Source: Bacillota bacterium (GTDB lineage: Bacteria > Bacillota > Bacilli > Lactobacillales > Enterococcaceae). Taken from it: a stretch of 5,359 nucleotides of DNA. The stretch is from assembly GCA_023389005.1 (NCBI GenBank), contig JAEWFE010000264.1, positions 1-5,359 on the forward strand. The letters are read 5' to 3'. The notes beneath the pieces were generated by a model. That model had not been told where the DNA came from and searched no databases. It worked only from the letters and a program-made list of their open reading frames with translations. How positions within the stretch are numbered: the stretch's first letter is position 1; each line of letters starts with the position of its first letter. The translations under genes and the position numbers were made by a program. Positions 1-5,359 of this stretch are shown here, piece after piece.

Positions 1-643
1 CGATCTGTCCCTTATTCATCAATGCAGTACCTATACAAAAAATATCCTTTTCCATTTCCTCGTTATCAAAAGCAATCCCACTCGCTCTAATTTCTGATAA
101 TTCTTGCTTTAATTTTAGTGGATTTGTGATTGTATTTACGGTAAATGGCTTTAAATCATTTGTCTCTAAATAACTATCCACTTCAGATTTGCTCATTATC
201 GCCAGAACTGCTTTACCCATTGCTGAGCTATATAGTGGGCGACTAATCCCAACTTTTGATGACATACGAATTGACTGAAATTTTGGTTCTAATTTATTGA
301 CGTAATAAATTTCAGAATTACTTAAAACGCCCAAATGAATCGTCTCATCAATTTTTTCTTGTAACTTTTCCAAGTATGGTAAACTTTGCTCAATCAAATC
401 AATTTGTTCAATATTCTGATTAGCATAACGTACTAATTTTGCCCCTAATTGATAAGTTTTTTCTTCACTTTTTTTGACATAGCCAATTAAATTTAATGTG
501 TCTAGGATTTTTAAAGTTGTCGGCATGGTCATTTGACATTGATGGGCTATTTCTTGTAGGCCGATATGGGGATTTTCAGCAATACAATCAATAATTTTTG
601 CCGCCTTAATCAAAACAGTGCCATAAGGTTTCGTTTGTTCCAT
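1..643 (-). CDS. IclR-family transcriptional regulator, C-terminus cut by window edge
   Basis: Translation from the ATG at 641-643 gives 214 residues with no stop before the left edge; family members are usually about 250 residues, so roughly the last 35 are missing. Residues 8-56 fit the N-terminal winged helix-turn-helix of IclR proteins (LQEIAHQCQM, then MPTTLKILDTL as recognition helix, then a wing ending near YQLG). Residues 80-214 fit the ligand-binding domain, including LYSSAMGKAVLA (137-148), SGIAFDNEE and FCIGTAL, the usual position of the conserved cysteine. Such proteins bind DNA as dimers and respond to small carboxylic acids or sugar acids; the effector here cannot be read. The start is supported by an AGGTGAG ribosome binding site at 647-653 and a promoter at 683-711. 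The gene lies downstream of a non-coding RNA on the same strand but is separated from it by a terminator. The family call is firm; the regulated pathway is unknown. Confidence 0.93.
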   Translation of the reverse strand, partial: MEQTKPYGTVLIKAAKIIDCIAENPHIGLQEIAHQCQMTMPTTLKILDTLNLIGYVKKSEEKTYQLGAKLVRYANQNIEQIDLIEQSLPYLEKLQEKIDETIHLGVLSNSEIYYVNKLEPKFQSIRMSSKVGISRPLYSSAMGKAVLAIMSKSEVDSYLETNDLKPFTVNTITNPLKLKQELSEIRASGIAFDNEEMEKDIFCIGTALMNKGQI

Positions 644-682
644 TCTCTCACCTTTTTCTATTTAAGAAATCTTTTTTTCTTT

Positions 683-711
683 ATCATAAAACAAACCATT
701 AAACGAATCAA
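683..711 (-). promoter_or_regulatory. Promoter of the IclR-family gene
   Basis: On the minus strand a -35 box TTGATT (706-711) and a -10 box TATGAT (683-688) are separated by exactly 17 bases. Transcription would start near 676, leaving a leader of about 33 nt before the ATG at 643. The promoter begins just past the terminator at 716-744, so the regulator does not need read-through from the upstream RNA gene. Confidence 0.75.
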
Positions 712-715
712 GCGT

Positions 716-744
716 AAAAAAAGGACCCGGATAAACCGAGTCCT
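716..744 (-). terminator. Intrinsic terminator of the minus-strand RNA
   Basis: Read on the minus strand, bases 744-736 pair with 730-722 in a 9-bp stem (one G-U pair, mostly G-C) with a five-base loop, directly followed by six U residues at 721-716. It would end transcription from the promoter at 1079-1107 before the IclR gene. Its 3' arm contains a nonamer that is also complementary to an upstream segment at 830-838, so conditional termination is possible. Confidence 0.88.
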
Positions 745-1072
745 AATTAGAAGGCCGAGCTGAGATGATCGGTAGCAAAGTCCTTGCTTTTTACAAATCG
801 TTGTTTCATTTACAATCTCTACACTAAAATTATCCGGGCACTAATAAATTTTCTCACTGCGTACCTCTTACTCTACATTGCAAGTTGACTTTGCATACAC
901 TTTAGGTGAATCTTGTAGATTTAACAAATTTTGTTGCTTTTGCTACTACTTTCTCTTTTATTTTTTTGTTTCATGCGCGCTATATAGTCGACGCCTTTTC
1001 CATTATTAGTAGTAAATCTTGGGTGTTTTATTGATTATTTACTTTTATCTCTCAGCTTCTTTCCTCCCTTAC
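716..1072 (-). ncRNA. Putative structured non-coding RNA, about 355 nt, family not recognised
   Basis: A sigma-A-type promoter at 1079-1107 and an intrinsic terminator at 716-744 bracket this stretch, which has no ORF longer than 17 codons with a ribosome binding site. Complementary segments suggest folding. The 5' region 1050-1057 pairs perfectly over 8 bp with 758-765 near the 3' end, as in RNAs with a closing stem. Others are 944-950 with 1008-1014 (7 bp), 872-877 with 914-919 (6 bp) enclosing hairpin 879-883/891-895, and local hairpins 774-778/784-788 and 755-758/769-772. Some are mutually exclusive, so one fold is not implied. I looked for tmRNA ends and tag, RNase P RNA, SRP RNA and T-box core motifs, and common riboswitch cores, and found none. 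It could instead be a long attenuating leader of the IclR gene, but that gene's own promoter argues against it. Existence of a transcript is an inference from the signals. Confidence 0.6.
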
Positions 1073-1078
1073 AATGAT

Positions 1079-1107
1079 AGTATAGCACCACTTGTAATCG
1101 TTTGCAA
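1079..1107 (-). promoter_or_regulatory. Promoter of the minus-strand RNA gene
   Basis: On the minus strand, -35 TTGCAA (1102-1107) and -10 TATACT (1079-1084) are spaced by exactly 17 bases, a near-consensus vegetative promoter. Transcription should start about 1071-1073. There is a purine-rich ribosome-binding-site-like AAGGGAGG just after the start but no start codon at a usable distance, which favours a non-coding product. Confidence 0.8.
1093..1106. promoter_or_regulatory. Candidate cre site (CcpA operator)
   Basis: TGTAATCGTTTGCA matches the Gram-positive catabolite responsive element consensus TGWAANCGNTNWCA at every fixed position except one W, where G occurs. It covers most of the -35 box and part of the spacer of the minus-strand RNA promoter, a position from which CcpA normally represses. 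It is also about 60-75 bases upstream of the expected start of the divergent DUF975 gene, where CcpA could activate or have no effect. The match and position are seen; CcpA control is inference. Confidence 0.6.
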
Positions 1108-1151
1108 CTAAAAAGCATGAATAACTTTCAGTATTTTTTGAAAACTTTTTT

Positions 1152-1173
1152 TGCTATAATGTCCTTAAAGGAG
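1152..1173 (+). promoter_or_regulatory. Extended -10 promoter and ribosome binding site of the DUF975 gene
   Basis: A perfect -10 TATAAT at 1155-1160 is preceded by TG at 1152-1153, giving an extended -10; no good -35 is seen at 16-18 bases upstream, only a T-rich stretch. Transcription should begin near 1166-1168, and the ribosome binding site AAAGGAG occupies 1167-1173, seven bases before the ATG at 1181. The mRNA would therefore start almost at its Shine-Dalgarno, with a leader of about 14 nt. Confidence 0.72.
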
Positions 1174-1180
1174 TGATTTC

Positions 1181-1909
1181 ATGTCTCGTGCTGAACTAAA
1201 ACTACAAGCGAAATATTTACTCAAAGGACGCTATACGCAAGCGATTTTAATCTGTCTCATTCCAACATTATTATCCATTGGTATTACCTATACTGGTTTT
1301 TTAGCTAGTACTGTTTACGCTATGATTCATTATAGCTTATTGCAAAATCGTTCTTTTGATTCTGTATTATCTTATTCTTTGGATTTTTCTGATTTACCTT
1401 CAAGTTGCTTTGTTGATTTAATCAGTTTTTATCTTTTAACTGCGATTTTTTGGACTTTTATCAATCTGAGTCGTGGAAAGAAAACACAAATCAGTCTTAT
1501 CAACGATGGCTTTCAGACAATTTCTAGAAAGCATCTCATTCCTTTATTTTGCCTGTATATTTTAAGAGGAATTTTTCTTTTGGGATGGAGTTTGTTACTA
1601 ATCATTCCGGGCATTATCAAAGGTTATGCCTACTCTCAGGCTGAATTTGTCTATTATGATCTTTATGAAAAAACCGGAGAACGTCCTGATTTACTTGAAT
1701 GTCTGAAACGCAGCGAGCAAATGATGAAAGGCCATAAGTTTGAATATTTCGTCTTAGATTTAAGTTTCATCGGCTGGCAAATTTTATGTTTTATGACTCT
1801 AGGGCTTGGTTATTTATGGCTTAATCCTTATATGTACATGACAAAAGCAGTCTTTTATAATGAGTTGGCAAAAAAAGAACATCTTATTGAACCGGATGAT
1901 TTCCATTAA
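1181..1909 (+). CDS. DUF975-family integral membrane protein
   Basis: This 242-residue protein has the layout of DUF975 proteins: a short basic amphipathic start ending in KYLLKGRYTQA, then hydrophobic segments at about 20-46, 76-97, 119-150 and 188-215. Family hallmarks are IIPGIIKGYAYSQAEF (141-156) and MMKGHKFEYF followed by LSFIGW and TLGLGYLWLNPY (181-217). No catalytic motif is visible, there is no signal peptide apart from the first membrane segment, and the biochemical role of the family is not established. It appears monocistronic: its own promoter and strong ribosome binding site precede it, and a terminator follows six bases after the stop. It is divergent from the RNA gene, with the two promoters sharing about 50 bases. 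Family assignment is confident; function is unknown. Confidence 0.9.
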   Translation: MSRAELKLQAKYLLKGRYTQAILICLIPTLLSIGITYTGFLASTVYAMIHYSLLQNRSFDSVLSYSLDFSDLPSSCFVDLISFYLLTAIFWTFINLSRGKKTQISLINDGFQTISRKHLIPLFCLYILRGIFLLGWSLLLIIPGIIKGYAYSQAEFVYYDLYEKTGERPDLLECLKRSEQMMKGHKFEYFVLDLSFIGWQILCFMTLGLGYLWLNPYMYMTKAVFYNELAKKEHLIEPDDFH

Positions 1910-1910
1910 A

Positions 1911-1949
1911 AAAGCGGGGAGGCAATGAATAGCTTCCCCGTTTTATTTT
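1911..1949. terminator. Bidirectional terminator between the DUF975 gene and queA
   Basis: Bases 1915-1923 pair with 1932-1940 in a 9-bp GC-rich stem (one G-U) with an 8-base loop. A T-rich tract follows on the plus strand (1941-1949) and an A run at 1908-1913 gives U residues on the minus strand. It can end the DUF975 transcript and the convergent queA transcript, whose stop is at 1953. Confidence 0.9.
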
Positions 1950-1952
1950 GGC

Positions 1953-2984
1953 TTAAAAAATGAACATTGCATCGCCGAATGAAAAGAATCGATACTTTTC
2001 TTCAATGGCGTGTTGATAAGCTGCAAGCACTTGTTCACGACCTGCAAAAGCACTTACTAACATCACTAAGGTTGACTTAGGTAAATGAAAATTAGTAGAA
2101 AAAGCATCCACTACTTTGAACTCATAACCTGGTGTAATAAAGATATTGGTCCAACCACTATCTGCTTGAATTTCTCCATCAAATTTGCTACCAATCGTTT
2201 CTAAAGTACGGATAGAAGTCGTCCCTACCGCAACAATTCGACCCCCATTTGCTTTCACTTCGTTTAGCGTCTGTGCAGCTTCAAGGCTTAGCGAATAAAA
2301 CTCACTATGCATTTCATGTTCTGCAATATTATCCACACTCACTGGTCTAAAGGTCCCTAAACCAACATGAAGCGTCAAATAAACCAATTTCACACCTTTC
2401 GCTTCGATTTTGGCTAATAAATCTTTCGTAAAGTGTAGCCCTGCAGTTGGTGCCGCTGCTGAGCCATTTTCCTTGGCATAAACGGTTTGATAACGGTCAG
2501 GATCTTCTAAGCGTTCTTTGATATATGGTGGTAAAGGCATTTCTCCTAATGATTCCAATATTTCAAGAAAAATCCCGTCATATTTGAAATCAATAATTCT
2601 ACCGCCATGATCTAATTCTTCTTTAACCACAGCCTGCAATCGACCATCACCAAAAGAAATTTCTGTTCCGACTTTGGCACGTTTTGCTGGTTTAATTAAG
2701 ACTTCCCACTCATCATCGACTGTATTGTTCAAAAGCAAAATTTCTAAGTGTGCGCCAGTTTCGACCTTTTCGCCATGTAAGCGAGCTGGCAACACTCGGC
2801 TATTATTCATTACCAAAGCATCACCTGGATTCAGATAATCAATAATATCGTAAAAATGTTTATCAGTTAGTTCTCCTGTTTGGCGATTCATCACTAACAA
2901 TCTAGAACTCGTCCGCTCCTTTAACGGGGTTTGTGCAATCAGTTCTTCAGGTAGATCAAAATCAAAATCTTCTGTTGTTAACAT
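1953..2984 (-). CDS. queA: S-adenosylmethionine:tRNA ribosyltransferase-isomerase (QueA)
   Basis: QueA moves the ribosyl part of S-adenosylmethionine onto 7-aminomethyl-7-deazaguanine already placed at the wobble position of GUN-anticodon tRNAs, giving epoxyqueuosine, the penultimate step of queuosine synthesis in the cytoplasm. The 343-residue product has the full family length and signatures: DFDLPEELIAQTP at the N-terminus, GDALVMNNSRVLPARL (54-69), PPYIKER, YQTVYA, GSAAAPTAGLHFT (174-186), HVGLGTFRPV (206-215), VGTTSIRTLE and TNFHLPKSTL with MLVSAFAG (297-315). The start chosen is ATG at 2982-2984, with a TAGGA ribosome binding site at 2990-2994. A longer in-frame TTG start at 3050 adds 22 residues but lies inside the promoter, so it is rejected. 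In many firmicutes queA sits beside tgt or ruvB; here it stands alone between terminators. No truncation or odd residue is seen. Confidence 0.97.
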   Translation of the reverse strand: MLTTEDFDFDLPEELIAQTPLKERTSSRLLVMNRQTGELTDKHFYDIIDYLNPGDALVMNNSRVLPARLHGEKVETGAHLEILLLNNTVDDEWEVLIKPAKRAKVGTEISFGDGRLQAVVKEELDHGGRIIDFKYDGIFLEILESLGEMPLPPYIKERLEDPDRYQTVYAKENGSAAAPTAGLHFTKDLLAKIEAKGVKLVYLTLHVGLGTFRPVSVDNIAEHEMHSEFYSLSLEAAQTLNEVKANGGRIVAVGTTSIRTLETIGSKFDGEIQADSGWTNIFITPGYEFKVVDAFSTNFHLPKSTLVMLVSAFAGREQVLAAYQHAIEEKYRFFSFGDAMFIF

Positions 2985-3021
2985 ATTTTTCCTACTTTCT
3001 AATTCTATTAATCGCCCCACC

Positions 3022-3050
3022 ATTGTACCACAAAATCCCATGAACACCAA
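3022..3050 (-). promoter_or_regulatory. Promoter of queA
   Basis: On the minus strand, -10 TACAAT (3022-3027) is preceded by TG one base upstream (extended -10), with a weak -35 TTGGTG (3045-3050) at 17 bases. The start of transcription would be near 3015, giving a leader of about 31 nt to the ATG at 2984. No riboswitch for preQ1 or other structure fits in so short a leader. Confidence 0.65.
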
Positions 3051-3090
3051 AAACGACTAAACACACTTTTAATGCGCGTTTAGTCGTTTT
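3051..3090. terminator. Bidirectional terminator between the Pip-family gene and queA
   Basis: Bases 3051-3062 and 3078-3089 form a perfect 12-bp inverted repeat with a 15-base loop. On the minus strand it follows the Pip-family stop at 3134 by about 45 bases and has a U run at its end (3055-3051), so it ends that transcript just before the queA promoter. On the plus strand a T run (3087-3092) is also present, but no plus-strand gene points at it. Confidence 0.8.
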
Positions 3091-3133
3091 TTACATAAGT
3101 TCCGCTCGTGGCTAAACAAGTCGCCTCGCATCC

Positions 3134-5359
3134 TTAATGAAAGAAGTGGCTGTTTTTGGTGCGGTGGTTGAATTTTTTCACCATGGCGTCGTTTGTTGGG
3201 AAGAAGATGGTGCCGAAAATGATAAATAATAGTCCAGCACAAATCAAGAAGATAATATCTACCCACATATTTCTCAAGTAAATACCTCCTGTTGCTTCTC
3301 GTAATAAATTGACCGCATACGTAAATGGCAACCATGGATTAATCCATCTAAAGAAGACACCAGAGACTTGAATTGGATAGTTTCCACCCCCACCTGAAAT
3401 CGAAAGCACCAGCAAGATAATTCCCAGACCTTTACCGACATTACCAAATAAACTGACGAGCACGTAGATAATCGACATAAAGGTAAGTCCGATAAAGACA
3501 GTAAACGCCATATACCATCCTGGATTCGTAACGCTAACTTTCAATAAATACAAATTACCAAGTACAACGATTAAGCTTTGTCCTAAGCCAATCGTTAAGA
3601 ACGAAAGCATCCGAGCAAAGAATTGTTCACGTAAAGTATATTTGCCTTTTTGACGTTCGTTCAGATACACACTCGTACTTGCCAAACTTGAAAGTAATAA
3701 CGAGCCCACCCATAGACAAAGTGCAGTATAAAACGGCGCACTAGCCGAACCGTTATTCTTAATTGGATAAAAGGCAGTAGTTTTTAATTTCACTGGTTCT
3801 TTGAAGAAATCGGCTTCTTTTTGAGCATTCACTTTCAACAATTCGATTAGTTCATCCAATGGCAATTTGGTTTCGCCTACTTGCAAGGCTTGCGCTGATT
3901 TTTGGATGGCTGTACGTACCACCGGCCAATCTTGATTGATAAACGTATTCACCTGTTGAATAGCTTGATCTAATTCAGGCATTTTCGCATCAATTTGTTT
4001 AAGTGCTTGTCGATAATCTCTTTCAATCCCTGGCAAATCTTGTTGTGCAAATTGACTTGCTTGGGCCAATTTTTGTTTGGTTTGCGGCCAATCATTTTGA
4101 TAGAATTGCACTGCTTGATTCACACCATTCGTAAATTCGCCCATATGACTTTTCGCAAGTTGGTTTACTACTTGAAGTTTTTGTTGATAAGTAGGTAAAT
4201 CCGTAGAAACTGTTTCTAAAATTTGAATACCTTGATTTAACACGCGATTTGTCTTATCTAATAGATCTTTTAAGTCAATTTTGCTAACCTCACCTAATAC
4301 TTTTTGGCTGTCTTTAAGGATTGGCAATAATTGATTGCTTAAAGTATCATTGATTTTGCTACTTAATCCAGTTAAATCTATTCCTTGCAAGATACGGTTA
4401 AAATCATTGTTTATCCCTTGAAGTTGACTCACTAAGTTCTGTGCAGTTGTTAATTGATTTGGTAAATTAGCAAGTACGCCATTGATTTGTCCAACCTTTT
4501 CTTGCATCTGAGTGATTTTGTCTAGTAATTGATTCAATTGACGAATTGACTGGCTAAAATCTTTGCCCGTAATTTTCCCTAGTACTTCTAAATATTGGAT
4601 TTGTTTTTCTATCGTTTGTTTCGTTTGGTTCACTCGTTCATCTATTTTTGTGACTAGCATTTGTAGTTGTTGGCGTTGCTCAGGGGTAAGTTGCGCTTGA
4701 TCAACTACATGCAAATCTTGACTAAGTTTGTCTAAAAAGCTGCTCATGGTTTGTGAAAAGAGTAAAAGTGTTTGTAATTGCAAATTCAAACTATTTTCAA
4801 TACTTGGCAAAGCTTCCTGGAATTTTTCGACACCTGTAACTGAGTCTGTTAGTAATTGATTCGATTTGTCATTAAAATCTTGAATCGTTGGGACTAATCC
4901 TTGCACTTGGGTTACTAAACTTATCGCACCCTTTGCCTCTTCTATACTCTTAGTTAAAATTGGCTGCACTTTCGAAAAGTCTTGATTTAATTGATCTAAA
5001 CGGTTAGGTACCTGTTGAATCGTCGGCAGTTGTTTTTGCACCTTTAAAAGCGTCTGTCCTACCTGATCAAGCTGATTGGTATGTTGGTTGACAGCGATTA
5101 ATTTATCTGCGAGGCGATTGATTTCTGGATAGTAATCCGGAACTCTTTGCGCTAAAGCATATTTTTCCTTAATTTCAGGTAATTTTTGTTGTAAATCTTT
5201 TAACTGATTCACATACGCATCCATTTGCGCTAAATTGTCGTTAGTCTTCATCAATAATTGGCTTAAATGTTCAATTTCGCCATAGTTGGTCTCTAAGGAA
5301 ACACCGGCTTTGTTCATCGTTTCAGCTAAAATTTGACTAGAAGTTGCGATAAAATTATC
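3134..5359 (-). CDS. YhgE/Pip-family membrane protein, N-terminus cut by window edge
   Basis: The frame is open to the right edge: 14 codons precede the Met at 5317 with no stop, so that Met is not the start, and the N-terminal membrane segment typical of the family lies outside. Residues, numbered from that Met, form a long, Gln-, Leu- and Lys-rich helical or coiled-coil ectodomain (1 to about 505) and then the conserved C-terminal domain. This begins at FFKEPVKLK and YPIKNNGSASAPFYTALCLW, with membrane segments near 528-552, 567-593, 600-625, 628-650 and 685-707. SGGGGNYPIQVSGVFFRWINP (641-661) is the diagnostic loop. Related proteins are Lactococcus Pip, Bacillus YueB and an enterococcal homologue, which serve phages as receptors or entry factors; the cell's own use for them is poorly known, and the membrane part resembles ABC-2 permeases. 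Residues 373-480 contain six 18-residue repeats. No partner gene is visible. Confidence 0.92.
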   Translation of the reverse strand, partial: DNFIATSSQILAETMNKAGVSLETNYGEIEHLSQLLMKTNDNLAQMDAYVNQLKDLQQKLPEIKEKYALAQRVPDYYPEINRLADKLIAVNQHTNQLDQVGQTLLKVQKQLPTIQQVPNRLDQLNQDFSKVQPILTKSIEEAKGAISLVTQVQGLVPTIQDFNDKSNQLLTDSVTGVEKFQEALPSIENSLNLQLQTLLLFSQTMSSFLDKLSQDLHVVDQAQLTPEQRQQLQMLVTKIDERVNQTKQTIEKQIQYLEVLGKITGKDFSQSIRQLNQLLDKITQMQEKVGQINGVLANLPNQLTTAQNLVSQLQGINNDFNRILQGIDLTGLSSKINDTLSNQLLPILKDSQKVLGEVSKIDLKDLLDKTNRVLNQGIQILETVSTDLPTYQQKLQVVNQLAKSHMGEFTNGVNQAVQFYQNDWPQTKQKLAQASQFAQQDLPGIERDYRQALKQIDAKMPELDQAIQQVNTFINQDWPVVRTAIQKSAQALQVGETKLPLDELIELLKVNAQKEADFFKEPVKLKTTAFYPIKNNGSASAPFYTALCLWVGSLLLSSLASTSVYLNERQKGKYTLREQFFARMLSFLTIGLGQSLIVVLGNLYLLKVSVTNPGWYMAFTVFIGLTFMSIIYVLVSLFGNVGKGLGIILLVLSISGGGGNYPIQVSGVFFRWINPWLPFTYAVNLLREATGGIYLRNMWVDIIFLICAGLLFIIFGTIFFPTNDAMVKKFNHRTKNSHFFH
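3878..4201 (-). repeat. Six 18-residue repeats in the Pip-family ectodomain
   Basis: Numbered from the Met at 5317, units start at residues 373, 391, 409, 427, 445 and 463, every 18 residues without a gap. The first three residues are DLP, HMG, DWP, DLP, KMP and DWP. Each unit then shows a hydrophobic/glutamine helix-like pattern. The DNA of the units is diverged, so this is an old protein repeat and not a recent tandem duplication. Confidence 0.65.

Noticed and set aside
566..763. Plus-strand 65-codon open frame rich in Arg, Lys, Ile
   Set aside because: It runs antisense to the start of the IclR gene, its promoter and the RNA terminator, and has no ribosome binding site or recognisable family.
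921..974. A 17-residue minus-strand frame (ATG at 974) inside the putative RNA
   Set aside because: No Shine-Dalgarno at usable spacing; the only purine-rich tract is about 20 bases upstream. The Lys/Ser-rich product looks like translated A-rich RNA. Kept only as a reminder that a dual-function RNA is not excluded.
986..1004. A 7-codon minus-strand frame starting ATG GAA AAG
   Set aside because: Too short and without a ribosome binding site; no leader-peptide logic such as a run of one amino acid is seen.
716..1072. tmRNA, RNase P RNA, T-box or TPP riboswitch
   Set aside because: No tRNA-like ends or tag ORF, no RNase P conserved core, no T-box GGUGGNACCGCG-type element. A lone CUGAGAGAU resembles one TPP riboswitch segment, but the other conserved segments are absent.
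3091..3133. Possible dispersed intergenic repeat flanking the terminator
   Set aside because: The short segment between the Pip-family stop and the terminator has some inverted-repeat character, but one copy cannot show that it is a repeat; only a genome search could.
3069..3335. Minus-strand 88-codon open frame
   Set aside because: It overlaps the C-terminus of the Pip-family gene in another frame and the downstream terminator, with no family signature.
3995..4198. Plus-strand 67-codon open frame
   Set aside because: Antisense shadow of the Pip-family ectodomain, with no promoter or ribosome binding site.
1..5359. CRISPR array, insertion sequence, tRNA or prophage boundary
   Set aside because: No regularly spaced direct repeats, no transposase, no cloverleaf with TTCGA-type arm and no attachment-like duplication were seen on either strand.

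Overview
The window looks like chromosome from a low-GC Gram-positive of the order Lactobacillales, most likely an enterococcus or close relative. The basis is base composition, strong purine-rich ribosome binding sites, sigma-A-type promoters, a QueA sequence of enterococcal character, a YhgE/Pip-family surface protein and a CcpA-type cre site. Species cannot be fixed from the sequence alone.

Layout, left to right. (1) 1-643, minus strand: an IclR-family regulator, cut by the left edge, with its own promoter at 683-711. (2) 644-1180: 537 bases with no credible protein gene but not empty. On the minus strand there is a strong promoter, about 355 nt of potentially folded RNA whose 5' and 3' ends can pair, and a strong intrinsic terminator, i.e. 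an apparently independent non-coding RNA gene. A one-mismatch cre site lies on its promoter. (3) 1181-1909, plus strand: a DUF975 membrane protein, divergent from the RNA gene. (4) A bidirectional terminator at 1915-1940, shared with the convergent queA. (5) 1953-2984, minus strand: queA, tRNA queuosine biosynthesis, with its own promoter. (6) A bidirectional terminator at about 3051-3090. (7) 3134-5359, minus strand: the C-terminal 741 residues of a large YhgE/Pip-type protein with a long helical ectodomain and a multi-pass membrane domain; it runs off the right edge.

The coding genes appear to be separate transcription units, each with its own promoter or terminator, so no shared pathway is evident. 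The part worth attention is the 644-1180 interval: a putative catabolite-controlled structured RNA between an IclR regulator and a membrane protein. It carries a possible alternative pairing that would break its terminator and a CU-rich patch complementary to the ribosome binding site of the adjacent regulator gene. I do not recognise it as tmRNA, RNase P RNA, SRP RNA, 6S RNA, a T-box or a common riboswitch. A second, smaller point is a regular 18-residue repeat in the Pip ectodomain.
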